DNA from: Stictocephala bisonia
Lineage: Eukaryota > Arthropoda > Insecta > Hemiptera > Membracidae
NCBI GenBank assembly: GCA_035578905.1
Contig: JAQJVL010000324.1
Location: 248,001-312,000 of the forward strand
Length of the DNA stretch: 64,000 nt
Direction: 5' to 3'
The position numbers and the translations under genes were made by a program. Of the stretch, positions 48,738 through 62,200 are shown one piece after another. The number at the start of each line of letters is the position of its first letter. Within the stretch, counting starts at the first letter, position 1. The notes beneath the pieces were generated by a model. The model was given only the letters and a program-made list of their open reading frames with translations. It did not search any database and was not told the origin of the DNA.

Positions 48738-49475
48738 GACCAGGAGGCGAGAAATCTGTTAGAGTGCGATATTGACCAGGAGGCGAGGAATCTGTTAGAG
48801 TGCGATATTGACCAGGAGGCGAGGAATCTGTTAGAGTGCAACATTGACCAGGAGGTGAGGAATCTGTCAGAGTGCGATATTGACCAGGAGGTGAGGAATC
48901 TGTCAGAGTTTGATATTGACCAGGAGGTGAGGAATCTGTCAGAGTGCGATATTGACCAGGAGGCGAGGAATCTGTCAGAGTGCGATATTGACCAGGAGGC
49001 GAGGAATCTGTCAGAGTGCGATATTGACCAGGAGGCGAGGAATCTGTCAGAGTGCGATATTGACCAGGAGGTGAGGAATCTGTCAGAGTGCGATATTGAC
49101 CAGGAGGTGAGGAATCTGTCAGAGTGCGATATTGACCAGGAGGCGAGGAATCTGTCAGAGTGCGATATTGACCAGGAGGCGAGGAATCTGTCAGAGTGCG
49201 ATATTGATCAGGAGGCGAGGAATCTGTCAGAGTGCGATATTGACCAGGAGGTGAGGAATCTGTCAGAGTGCGATATTGACCAGGAGGTGAGGAATCTGTC
49301 AGAGTGCGATATTGACCAGGAGGTGAGGAATCTGTCAGAGTGCGATATTGACCAGGAGGTGAGGAATCTGTCAGAGTGCGATATTGACCAGGAGGTGAGG
49401 AATCTGTCAGAGTGCGAGAATCTGTCAGAGTGCGATATTGACCAGAAGGTGAGGAGTCTGACAGAGTGCGATAAT
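48738..49475. repeat. 36-bp minisatellite, about 20 copies, open in one plus frame
   Basis: The unit is GACCAGGAGGCGAGGAATCT plus GTCAGAGTGCGATATT. 36 bp is 12 codons and no stop occurs in one frame, so it reads as a repeated DQE(A/V)RNLSECDI peptide over about 250 codons (48732-49484). The units differ mainly at GCG/GTG (A/V) and TTA/TCA (L/S). One unit near 49417 is truncated by 18 bp, which also keeps frame. There is a possible ATG-less start and no homology, so I treat it as a non-coding array, with translation an open question. Confidence 0.93.
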
Positions 49476-50700
49476 GAAATTTGATGAAATAGAGTTTACA
49501 AGGTTTAATGTGTTACAAGACATTACTAAAGCATTATCATGGCTTAAAGGTCTTGATGAAAGACGAGGACTTGCAATTTGGAAGGTAAAATAAGCCATAT
49601 GGTTGATTAGCAATAACTAGGAAACATGGTTCCAGGCCTCCATCAACAATATAATAATGATAAACAACAAATGAACTCAAATAGTATAAATCAAATCTAT
49701 TTATTGTTCATTATACAATACTGTTTTGAGTAGTTATGTCTTTATCAGTATACAATTTTGCTAAATTATTATTATCCTTTCTTAAATTATCTACTGTAAG
49801 ATACGATCACGAACATATTCGCCTAGAGGTCTGAACTATAGAATGAGTGAATGTTTTTGAACAAATGTATGGTTGAAGCATGCTGTACATTAGTAAGTAA
49901 ACTATCATAAATAATAGTTGCAAACGAAATAATACTGAGTTGTCTTGCATAGGGGGTGGAAAGATTACTCATGTTTCATGTATTCATTCTGTTTTGTTGC
50001 AAGTGATGTTCTAGCGAATAAGTAGAGAAACAGAGTACAGTACTAGTACAGTACACAATATAATTGAAGACATGTTTCCGTGTGATGACAAAATATTCCT
50101 GCAACTGTCTTTCACCTTGAGTCCACATACAATTGATAGAGACCTTGGGTCCTGAACACTCTACCATAGTGTTTTTGGTATTAGTGCCCCAGAATGTATA
50201 ACTATAAATATTGAAATATACGAAATAAACATGCTTAATCACATATTTTGACGTTCTGAAAGCACATAAAATAGCAACATCATATGTTTTAAGAACATTT
50301 TTAGACTACTTTTTTTATCGATAGCATACTGTAATGGAAATAGTTTTTATTTAGTGGCTTTATTTATATTGGATATAACATTTTTAAAATTATAATAGTT
50401 GAAATACTCTTTACAATAAGAAGAAACACAACTCCGTACATTGGTCAGTGTAATAATTGATTACTTTTCAGTATACAGTACTTCTCCATCTAAATTAATG
50501 GATTGGGAAGACTGTCACGCAGGGAATGAGCATCAAATATAAGGGAACAGGAATCATGATTTTTCCATTTATTATTGTCAAATTTCAATAAAACTAATAG
50601 GAAAAATGTTCATTGAGATTTAGAAAATTATTAACCGCTCCATTTGTCAAGCTATTATTAATAGACTTTAAAAATTAGATATATATGACCTAACCATTGA
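49476..50700. other. AT-rich spacer between two 36-bp arrays
   Basis: Frames at 49425-49613 and 49976-50242 have no recognisable domain. Confidence 0.4.
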
Positions 50701-52400
50701 AATAATTCAAGACGAGCACAGATATACCCAGAGTACAGTAATTCAAGACGAGCACAGATATACCCAGAGTACAGTAATTCAAGACGAGCACAGATATACC
50801 CAGAGTACAGTAATTCAAGACGAGCACAGATATACCCAGAGTACAGTAATTCAAGACGAGCACAGATATACCCAGAGTACAATAATTCAAGACGAGCACA
50901 GATATACCCAGAGTACAATAATTCAAGACGAGTACAGATATACCCAGAGTACAATAATTCAAGACGAGCCCAGATATACCTAGAGTACAATAATTCAAGA
51001 CGAGCACAGATATACCCAGAGTACAGTAATTCAAGACGAGCCCAGATATACCCAGAGTACAATAATTCAAGACGAGCACAGATATACCTAGAGTACAGTA
51101 ATTCAAGACGAGCCCAGATATACCTAGAGTACAATAATTCAAGACGAGCACAGATATACCTAGAGTACAATAATTCAAGACGAGCACAGATATACATAGA
51201 GTACAATAATTCAAGACGAGCACTGATATACCTAGAGTACAATAATTCAAGACGAGCACAGATATACCTAGAGTACAATAATTTAAGACGAGCACAGATA
51301 TACCCAGAGTACAATAATTCAAGACGAGCACAGAAATACCCAGAGTACAGTAATTCAAGACGAGTACAGATATACCCAGAGTACAATAATTCAAGACGAG
51401 CACAGATATACCCAGAGTACAATAATTCAAGACGAGTACAGATATACCCAGAGTACAATAATTCAAGACGAGCACAGATATACCCAGAGTACAATAATTC
51501 AAGACGAGCACAGATATACCCAGAGTACAGTAATTCAAGACGAGCACAGATATACCCAGAGTACAATAATTCAAGACGAGCACAGATATACCCAGAGTAC
51601 AGTAATTCAAGACGAGCACAGATATACCCAGAGTACAATAATTCAAGACGAGTACAGATATACCCAGAGTACAATAATTCAAGACGAGTACAGATATACC
51701 CAGAGTACAATAATTCAAGACGAGTACAGATATAACCAGAGTACAATAATTCAAGACGAGCACAGATATACCCAGAGTACAATAATTCAAGATGAGCACA
51801 GATATACCCAGAGTACAATAATTCAAGACGAGTACAGATATACCCAGAGTACAATAATTCAAGACGAGCCCAGATATACCTAGAGTACAATAATTCAAGA
51901 CGAGCACAGATATACCCAGAGTACAATAATTCAAGACGAGTACAGATATACCCAGAGTACAATAATTCAAGACGAGTACAGATATACCCAGAGTACAATA
52001 ATTCAAGACGAGCCCAGATATACCTAGAGTACAATGATTCAAGACGAGTACAGATATACCCAGAGTACAGTAATTCAAGACGAGCACAGAAATACCCAGA
52101 GTACAGTAATTCAAGACGAGCACAGAAATACCCAGAGTACAGTAATTCAAGACGAGCACAGAAATACCCAGAGTACAGTAATTCAAGACGAGCATAGATA
52201 TACACAGAGTACAGTAATTCAAGACGAGCACAGATATACCCAGAGTACAATAATTCAAGACGAGCACAGATATACCCAGAGTACAATAATTCAAGACGAG
52301 CACAGATATACCCAGAGTACAATAATTCAAGACGAGCACAGATATACCCAGAGTACAATAATTCAAGACGAGCACAGATATACCCAGAGTACAATAATTC
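50701..52400. repeat. 36-bp minisatellite, about 47 copies, open in two minus frames
   Basis: The unit is AATTCAAGACGAGCACAGAT plus ATACCCAGAGTACAGT. It has 12 codons and lacks stops in two minus frames, giving overlapping frames of 578 and 585 codons (LYSGYICARLEL and NYCTLGISVLVL repeats). Variant positions are GCAC/GTAC/GCCC, ACCC/ACCT and CAGT/CAAT. Block order is partly repeated: for example a GCCC-CCTAG unit follows similar neighbours at about 50961, 51040, 51112, 51865 and 52009. Having two different frames open argues that it is not a protein gene. Confidence 0.96.
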
Positions 52401-53429
52401 AGAAAACCCGATATCGTAGCCAACATTTTGAGTACATGTAATTCCATATCAAAATGTTATGCTGCTACAACTAGTACTGAAGCTGTAACCACATTTTCTT
52501 ATAAAAATCGCAAATCATAAATCAATCTTTATGGATCTGATATGTGTAACGGCCACAGATAATTGTGCTTTACGAATAACTATAAACTTTAAAAAAACAC
52601 ATAGGCCTATTTGTTATTCTTTAGAACACATTAGTAATTTTCAATTTTCTATTTAGTAGACAGTAAACTGTATCCAAAAAATTAAAAATTTCCTTTAGAT
52701 ACGTATAAAAGATACGTAATTAAAAATAGTAGTTCGAACCAAAAATCGCTGTGAGCAAACCAAAATCAGAAACGTCGATTGCCATGGCGCCAGTCTTGGG
52801 AATTCGTCAACCAGAGCTGTTTTATCGGCGTGCGTGCTTGATTAGCATAAAGTGCGTGCGCGTGTGAGGGTGCGTGCGTGCACTTGGCGACACGCCGACA
52901 TATGGCCGGCATTAATGTTACGACACCCTGCCCCCGCGCCATTTGCAGATCGCCACCCGCCTAACTACTCAGTTTTTTGTCGAAAGTTAAACTTCAACGA
53001 GAGATCCTCCTCTAGGAAACCAGTTCTAATTAGTGCGGACGGCTGCATCCCGCCGAGGGGGAGGCCGAAGGATCCCAGCTGGACCTCGTGCAAAAAGATA
53101 GTCCAAAGTTAATTAATTCCTTTTACAGAACTAAATTCGAAATGTATTAAAACCAAGCTGGCAATGTTAGGTTCATAAGGATAAAGAGATTTCATTTTAT
53201 GGACCAAAATATGAATTGTAGTTTTTTATAATATCTCTGTTATAGGCCCTATTTAATAATTACTTATATATTTAATTTTATAATTTGTTAAAAAAATCAA
53301 CACCTCTTACCTCGAACGTTCAAAAACTACATCGTATCAAATGTACAGGAACATTGACCTTACAAATAAATTTATTTGTGACAGGTTAAACCTTTTATTG
53401 GCTATCCTTAGACCAACATGATTAAACAA
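52401..53429. other. Spacer with a GC-rich island at about 52750-53105
   Basis: The island includes GTGCGTGC runs, ATGGCGCC and CTAATTAGTGCGG. It is GC-rich relative to its flanks and could be a promoter or conserved non-coding element. The plus frame over 52852-53112 begins at GTG and has no recognisable domain. Confidence 0.4.
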
Positions 53430-53762
53430 TTGACGATTGTCTTAACAGGTAGGAGTTGACGACTGTCTTAACAGGTAGGAGTTGACGACTGACTTAACAG
53501 GTAGGAGTTGACGACTGTCTCAACAGGTAGGAGTTGACGACTGTCTCAACAGGTAGGAGTTGACGACTGTCTCAACAGGTAGGAGTTGACGACTGTCTCA
53601 ACATGTAGGAGTTGACGACTGTCTCAACAGGTAGGAGTTGACGACTGTCTCAACAGGTAGGAGTTGACGACTGTCTCAACAGGTAGGAGTTGACGACTGT
53701 CTCAACAGGTAGGAGTTGACGACTGTCTCAACAGGTAGGAGTTGCCGACTGTCTCAACAGGT
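53430..53762. repeat. 26-bp minisatellite, about 13 copies
   Basis: The unit is GTAGGAGTTGACGACTGTCT plus CAACAG. Units are nearly identical; the left three have TTAACAG and one has CAACATG. Confidence 0.97.
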
Positions 53763-54169
53763 AATTCTTAGGAGTTCATTTAATAAATAAAACTCAATTC
53801 TTTATCGCCAGGCAAATAATGTGGTCTAAATATGTGAGTGATCGAGTAACGTATTATTTTATTAAACAACCAATGTAAAATGTTTGATTATTTCATTTAT
53901 TATTTTAAAGGAATTTAAATGTTCTCTATTTTTGGAGTGTTTTTGCATTTAAGGTTGCTTTTCCCTCCACAAAAAACGCCAAAACAATGGGTTTCTATTT
54001 CAACGTTCATGATAATAATCGTATCGTAACAATTGAAGTCTCATTTGAATGTCGAAGATCTACTCTAGTGAATCATAAGTTGATTTTTGAATAAAGAGTA
54101 TTTTAACAAAATTTTCATGGTTAAATATGTTAAAACTTTAAATTCCATTCTTGATGAATTTATATTAAA
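53763..54169. other. AT-rich spacer
   Basis: It contains TCTAGTGAATCATAAGTTGAT (about 54064-54084), an imperfect inverted copy of a block in the adjoining repeat, so that repeat may extend into this interval. Confidence 0.45.
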
Positions 54170-54375
54170 AAAACTCATATCAACTTATGGTCCACTAGAA
54201 TGGACCTTTAATAATGATAAAGCGTTCACTATAACTCATTAAAATAATATACGTACACGAACCGACAAGTTGAAATTAAAGAGCATGTTTTGGCCCGCTG
54301 GTGGTAAAATTGCAATGCTATAGTGTAGGGTTGTTGGAGTTGTCGACTCGACTTTCCAGCGGTGGCTTGGCAGTT
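54170..54375 (+). repeat. Unclassified interspersed repeat, copy B
   Basis: Matches the reverse complement of 16790-17010 (see the blocks GGTCCACTAGAAT, CGTTCACTATAAC and CATGTTTTGGCCCGC). Its sequence near 54179-54199 has an imperfect inverted partner at 54064-54084, hinting at a foldback structure. No coding frame. Confidence 0.75.
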
Positions 54376-57300
54376 TGGGGACCCACCTTATTATTGTTTT
54401 TTTCTCCAGAAATACAGCTGTGCAGTATATAAACTATATTTAATAACAAGAAAATAAAATCACTAAAGAACAGTTTCTGAGATATGACCCTTACATAATA
54501 TTATATAAACTGAGAAATCGGGTATTTCTGTTTGATATAATCTATAAGAGTAGGCCTATATTTTTGTAGATATTTCAATTAATTGTTATATTAATGTTTT
54601 AGTTGGAGAGACTGCGGAAGAATGAGTCGTCTGGGGTCAGATACGATCTGTTGTCGAAATACGGTTACCAAACCTCCAAACTCTGCAGTGTAACTCACGC
54701 TGGGTCAATTGCCCACAATTACACGGTCGTGATGTCAAACCGTGCATTGAAATGCAAAATAACGTAGTTATTGCTGCAAGACCTTGTGGGAATCGCGAGT
54801 CCGGTGTGCGCGGTCATTACAAGGTATAAATCTGCCAAGACGTGATCCAAGACAATGGTCTAGTCCTCTTCTGTTAGGTTATTGATGTGGCTTCGCGTCT
54901 CTCTGCAGATAGAGTGACAACCGAACTTCTCCTTCTGCTCTCTTAGAGCGGGAATTCGTCAACAATGCGTGCCTGTTTTAAACAACTGCTGAACTCGGAG
55001 AGACTGATCGTGCACCTGCGTGTTTGTTTTCGATTCTTGTTTCTTTGTAGCCATCAACATTTCAGTAGCCCATTTAGAAGGAGTATCACGATTGGCATCT
55101 CTTATGTCGCAGGTAGTTGAATGGAGTAAGTAAGAAGTTCAGTACTTGTACACTTCCGTTTCATTTAATAATGAAAGAAACACGACATTCATTCTGATTG
55201 TAAGGTGGATATTGATGTATTTATTATTTTAGACTTATACGTTACATTAAATGCTTATACTGTACGTACATAAATTTAACGACCAGAGTGCAATACCACT
55301 GAGAATCACTTGGGGTATAGTCTACATGCATAACTTGTTGGTTCGTAAAGTATTTTTGTCAACTTATGTATCTAACTCCAAAGCTCCTGTGCGTAGGCTT
55401 AGATCGTGTCATTTGCACAGAATAAATATAGCCTATAACGTACGAATTTTATTTCAGCATTCATTATATATCACGGACCGACCATGGAGCCAGGCATCTC
55501 TTCAAGGACCCAGGACAGTGCTCTACGTAAGGTTACCTAAGGCAAAGCCCCCAACGAGCGAAGCGAGTTTGTTTTATTTGGCTCCAATGGTATTATTGGA
55601 TACTAGCCTACTTCATCACTCATTACTTGGAATTAAATAAACAGAAATAAGGGACAAAATCATCAAATATTTCTACAGTTTAGCATCTTCCGAGAGTTCT
55701 GAGTTTTAAAAACAAGACTGCCCTGGTGCATAATGGTGTGCGCAGAAGACACAAGGGAATCAGGAACTGCGCACCTATTCTGTAAAGCTTGGACTCCTAA
55801 CTGCCGGAGAAGAAAATTGAAATATAAATATCACAGGTCATTAAAGCATTATAGTGGACTTGAATAATCATTACCTTACATGGATGTACAAATGAATAAA
55901 CTTTAATTTATAATATATGTAGTCTATACTTATAATTTTCTTTAAATGTACTATATCAAAATTGTATTGTACAATATTATATTTTTCAACACTTGACTCG
56001 ATAATATATTTTTTAAAACGTTATAGCATGTACGAAAATGAAATGAACCAATCTCCTTATAATCCGGTGTTTGCCACGCTTATCTTGAGTGTGTAATTCA
56101 CGCTTGGAAAAATAACTCAAACAACAACTAGTATAATTCAACAACAACGTTTTAAAGTTGCTGTAATTGCCAACGTGAAAGTAAAATTGGATCATGAAAT
56201 TAATTAATTTATAGTATGAAAATGATTTTGCGTCATTTTATATGATGAGGACATTTACTTCAGTTCTTCATTGTTGTATGTACAAACCATCGATGTATAA
56301 ACAAAGTTAGTTTGTACATCGATGGTACAAACTTGCATAGTAAAATATTACCTTCTCAAACTAAAGGTACTAAAACAATTATTATACCAACATATGCGAA
56401 ATGAAAATAAATAAAATAATTAAAACAGCATTTCCGCAAGTATATACGTCAGATGTCAGCTGACCATCCTCTTGGGCCACTGAAACCAGTAGCAGAGCAG
56501 ATCTGCCGTGAGGACAGGCACGTGGCCAAACCCAGGAGGGCATTGTCAACCGTTCAAACCGGTCCGGCATGTCCAGGTCCGCAGTACTACTCCCACACCA
56601 CCAGCGACTTATGTTCCCGGGCCCACATAACTCTGCCAGCCTACTCTAATCAAACTATAAACTAACCGTTCGTGGGACGCGGCCAGCTTTGGAAACGTGT
56701 CTTTGTTTCATGAAGTTAGAGATAAGTTCCCTTATTTATTACGACCGGAGATCATCCTCTCCCAAAGTCAATTGAAGGGGAATACTCCAACAAAATTCAT
56801 CAACTGAAAGTTAGCTCATGTATGTTTTGAACAGCAAATCATATTCTTTTGAGGATTCTAAAAATATTTTTTCATTGGTAAGATTATCATAGTGAAATGT
56901 AAATTTTCCATAGACATAGTTCAATGGTTACTAACTCATCAATACAATCATAATTTTTTCTTCATATTTTACTTTCTCCCATATGCGTTAGCATAGAGAA
57001 AGTATTGTGATTGTTCAAAAAAAATCTCTTTACAAGCTGGACTAAAAATCCATTTTAGGGTGCCCTGAACCCAAAAAGTGGGGGTTTCGGAACATTTTGG
57101 TGTCTGTCTGTCTGCCTGTGTGTATATACAGTTCGCTGGATACCAAATGGATCGATCAATTTTTATGTAACTTGGTATGTAAGTGTATTTAGCTAATATT
57201 TCTACACCGTTTTTTCACTTTTTGGAATTTTCTTTATTTTTATGAGCAAAACACATACAAACATCTAAAAAAATACTAACGATTTTGATTAAATTTTCAG

Positions 57301-58672
57301 TAAAAATATGAATTACAATTTAAAATATTTTCTTAAAAATCGCATGTCTCTATCTTGACTAGTTTTCGAGTTATGGTAAAAAACATATTTGGGAAGCAAA
57401 CTGGTAATTTTCAATGTTTTGATTTTTTTATTCTTTAACATGGGGGAAAGTTTGTGCCAATTCTTTGGAACCATTTATTTTATTTTAAGCCCCAATTCAG
57501 CTTTCATTTGTCAAACAGCGGTATAACCATTAAACAATATATGTATCGTTTATCAACCGTGAAAGCAAAGAATCTTTATCTTATTTTCTTTTTATTTCTG
57601 TTTTGTATATTATATGATTCTAAAATTGCTCGACTTCAAAAGATCCAACAAAATATACTGTTGACTGTAAATCTGACAATAAATGGAACTTAAATTTATT
57701 CACCACTGAACCGATAACCCAACATTCTTAGAGTTTTCAAAGGTCCAGTCTAAACTTAATTTACAAGATAAAAAGGTACTTTAAAAACTGTTCGCCGACA
57801 GACAAAAGGATCGTCCCCACAAAATTAACTACGGTACTGACATTTTAACGACGTTTGTTTCCATTATAGAAACTGTGGCTCAGCGGAAATTCCAGCACTG
57901 GAGGGCCACAAAAACTGGTCATACCGAAGAGATCAAAGCATGAGTCAAGCAACGTCGCTCGAGTTACGGGGCGGAAGGGATAGCTCGTCACTTGCTCACT
58001 CAAATAGATTCTCTCCGTGCCGTGCTTGTGATTCAACACTCCTCGGCTGATGTGACAAGACTCACCTATCAAGGGACTTTCTGTTCATTAAAACTTCACT
58101 AGTGTGTATGAAGTCATATCTAATTATACTGAGGGAAGTTATTCTTTGTTTCTTACACCTTTACTAATGAATACAGATCTACAAGAAGCGAAAAGAGATA
58201 GGGAAAGTCACACTTCCTGCAGCAAACGAAAAGAGCTTATCGCGGCTTCCAATACACAGCGCTGGTTTGCTTTCTCTCGCACTCTAGGCTGCCGTGCAAA
58301 AAGCTCAACCTAGCGACGGCCGCGCCAAGAATTCAAAATTAGAAAAAGTAGTCTGACTTATTAACATCTGCTTTCCGCTTCTTATAGCTGTGTATTAATT
58401 GCCTTTACTCACTGTACTGCCCAAATATTTCCTATTCATATATGTCCCCTGTCACATTGCACAATTGTCACACAGGTGGAAATCTTCAAAAGATTGAAAA
58501 GTGATCATATTGACAATAGTCGTTATTGTTTCAGTTGTCGAAGCAAGAGATCTATTCTTATGATAAACAAACCAGTGTGTCAGGAGATACACGGTTTGTT
58601 AGTGTTTGAACACGCTTTTCAGATGCCAGTGGATAATTTACTTCAAAATCTTTCATGGACAATATTCTGAAG
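54376..58672. other. Long spacer, no gene supported
   Basis: A moderately GC-rich stretch at 54640-55040 and another at 57870-58080 have no convincing frame. ACCATCGATGTA (56286-56297) has a perfect inverted copy at 56315-56326. A GTCTGTCTGTCTGCCTGTGTG run near 57101, preceded by AGGGTGCCCTGAACCC, looks like interspersed repeat DNA. Open frames such as 55251-55640 and 56453-56665 have no recognisable domain. Confidence 0.4.
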
Positions 58673-59287
58673 TGTCCTCAGAACTTGGCAGTGTGTCTTA
58701 TAATGATGCTTTTTAAAAGTTCCAACCATTTATTTAAATAATGCTTAACTTCTACAGCATGCCTATGAAGAAGTATTCTCAGAACTTGGCAGTGTGTCTT
58801 ATAATGATGCTTTTTAAAAGTTCCAACCATTTATTTAAATAATGCTTAACTTCTACAGCATGCCTATGAAGAAGTATTCTCAGAACTTGGCAGTGTGTCT
58901 TATAATGATGCTTTTTAAAAGTTCCAACCATTTATTTAAATAATGCTTAACTTCTACAGCATGCCTATGAAGAAGTATTCTCAGAACTTGGCAGTGTGTC
59001 TTATAATGATGCTTTTTAAAAGTTCCAACCATTTATTTAAATAATGCTTAACTTCTACAGCATGCCTATGAAGAAGTATTCTCAGAACTTGGCAGTGTGT
59101 CTTATAATGATGCTTTTTAAAAGTTCCAACCATTTATTTAAATAATGCTTAACTTCTACAGCATGCCTATGAAGAAGTATTCTCAGAACTTGGCAGTGTG
59201 TCTTATAATGATGCTTTTTAAAAGTTCCAACCATTTATTTAAATAATGCTTAACTTGTACAGCATGCCTATGAAGAAGTATTCTCAG
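58673..59287. repeat. 101-bp tandem repeat, about 6 copies, almost identical
   Basis: The unit includes TATTCTCAGAACTTGGCAGT, GTGTCTTATAATGATGCTTT and TTCTACAGCATGCCTATGAA. By eye the inner copies are identical; the last has TTGTACAG for TTCTACAG and the first starts TGTCCTCAG. Such uniformity implies very recent expansion or homogenisation. Confidence 0.97.
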
Positions 59288-62200
59288 AGTTGAAAAGGAA
59301 ACAGATAATTATTCAGTTACGACAAAAACCTAATTTCCAAAAATAGACACACATTGTTTATTGATGCTTTATAATAGGCATATAACTTAGCATTATTCAG
59401 AATATTAACTAAATACAAGAACAATGAAATAAAGACTATGGTTATGTGGTTCGTAAATGGAATGGATTCTACAAAATATCCATACAGTATTTTGGAGTTG
59501 ATTTTCTTAACAAATTATTTTTGCCTTTCTAATTGCCATTGTTTTCAAAAAATGATACGACGTTCCAAGGTGCGATTGACTACTAAGTCAAAAGGGGTAA
59601 AATTTCCTCAATATATGTAACTTTTTTTTCCAAGACAGGGTACATAACGACTATGTATTGTATTTTATATCTCATGGAACATACCTTATTTCCCTTTCTT
59701 CCCATCTGAGGGATGTTTTTTAGGGATCTTGGTACTGTTGTCTGTTTCAAATTTGAATCAATAGTCATAATAAGAAATGCCTTAGGCAAGGCATGTTGTT
59801 GGAGAAAACATGTTCTTTCCATTTTAAAACCCGCAGGTATAGCCTTGAAATATGTATGTTGGTAGATTCAAGAAACTAAAATACGCCAGACCATCTTAAA
59901 ACTCCAAGATCAATACCACCTGAAAAGTGCAAAAGATATACACTTTTCAGTTGATTGTAATTACACTGTTCAGATTGTCTCCATATTACACATATCTAAT
60001 CAGAAATTAAGTTTAACTTTTTTATCAAAATGGTGTAAATAATGGTTGAATTTTTATTGTTTTCCTAAAAAAACTAATTACTTAGAAGTTCTAAATAACA
60101 AACGGCTTCCAGGACTACTACAAACAGATGAAAATCAACGATACTGTTGTTAAATTTACAAGCATTCGATCTAAAATGATGTGTCTGCTCTCTCATAAAT
60201 CGCATTTGGAATTATTTTAAAAATGAAAATAACAGTTCATAGTTTGGGAAAAGGTTTAATAAATTAACACCTGTTCATAGAATTAATTTATATACAAACC
60301 CATAGTTCACTATCAATCTTGCCTTATCTTTCTGTAGTTTGAAGATTGTTTTATTGCTTCCAATTTTAAGAAGGCCTACTTACACATACTGCTATGGAAG
60401 AATTTTAATTGTATATAATTGTAATTGAAAGTACAATTCAGCTAGCCGTCAGACTATACTTAGGTGAACTGTTCATCACGAGCAATGAACACATCAGTTT
60501 GTGATACTACTATCCTACCCACTCAATACAGGCAATTTTTCTTAATCTTCAAAAATATTTAGATTGCGGAGATTTCGAATATTAGTCAAACTGTTCACAT
60601 TCTCCTGAATCGTCGTTATCTGCCAACTCATTATAAACGTATCTGCAAATATTTTGGAATTTATAATTCTTTACAATTTTAACACGAACTTCCTTTTCTT
60701 TTCCTTTAAACGGAGAAAAATTATACTACTTTTAAGGCTATGAAAATATAATGAAAAAAGTGGTAAAAGTATTGAACATGTAAATCGCTTTACGATATTT
60801 TGATAGACATTGAACCGTTCCTATCAAAAGATCAACAGGTACATTTCGACGACTGGGGTTTAAGCTATAAAAGTCAAAAGTGCATTAAAAACGTTTCTCA
60901 ATCCGGATTCAACTAAACCGAAAATAAATTATGTGAGAAAAAGTACCAGCTAATGATATTTTAAAATTATATATAGTTTGGTTGATAGTTTATTATTTCT
61001 ATAGAAAATTAAGTCTGTCTGTAACAAACAGAACGTTTGTTCATCCATATAAATTTAAATTTTCCAATATCTTAGCCATTCATATTTAAAAATAATCAGA
61101 TTGAACTATTCTTGATTTCTCCAATCGCATTGCTATATCACAATGTATTTTTCAATGTCAGTTACAAAGACATTTTCTTTTGTTCTGTTTACAACTGACG
61201 ATTTCTTATGAAGCAGTTACCAACTGTGCTGTAGATTGCAAGAACACACGGAATGTTCCCCACGTGAGGCAACATTGTGATTTGCCTGCCAAATAAAGTA
61301 CAGTTGTTGCTCGCTAGCCGATCACGATTTGGCCCCGCTGGTAATTTACGTAGATGGGGGTCAAGTAACACGTTGGTTTTATGCCATGTTCTTACAGGCG
61401 GGTGTACCACAAGGTAGGTGAATTGTCATTTGGAAAAAGGAGCGTAACTATTTCTGAATGTATAATCAGGTCTATTTTGGGATCTGAAAATATGTAGCTT
61501 ATTACATTAATTGCTTCACACATAGTTTGATATGCTAAAATTGTTTTCAATTCAAACAGTTTTTATTCCTATAACATTACGAAAAAGCAGTTTGATTCAT
61601 GTATAAAAATATCATATTGTGGACCAAATCATTTACACCCTGAATATACAAAACAGCTAACAATTTTACAATTTTAAAAACAATGCCTAGAAGATCTTCA
61701 TTTAAGATTTCAAATGTTTTCTTTTAGATCTCTTAGGCTTTGTTATAATCAACACCTACTAAACAGTATTTCGTTTTTCGAGCCATTGGATGTGGGTAAG
61801 ATTGTGACGGGGTTCATTATTTGCGTGGTCTGATTACTAACCGAAATTAAGTTGAATGATATACACGAGAAAAAACTTATATGATGAGTGTGTCATGTAA
61901 TGCAAATACTTGATGTGACAAATTTTAAAGGCAGTCTATCTTCAAGACACGCCCCTGATCACAGATCCCAATAGTCCTTGGTCCAAGGGAGCTGGTAGTT
62001 GAGGTTAGTTAAAAGGTAAAGAGAATTACACTATCTCGATATTGTTTATAATATTTTCAAGATTTCACAGTTTGAATGCAAATAGATGTTTCCCTCAAAA
62101 TCATTAAAAACAATGTGTCATAAATTAAGGTACAAGGTCAATTGGATAGAAAATTAGTTGGGTGCACGAAAATCTAAGAGAAATACAATTAAAGTGTCAT

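Noticed and set aside
57101..57121. A specific transposon family from the GTCTGTCTGTCTG run
   Set aside because: Such runs accompany many repeat types. I found no ends or coding sequence to support one.
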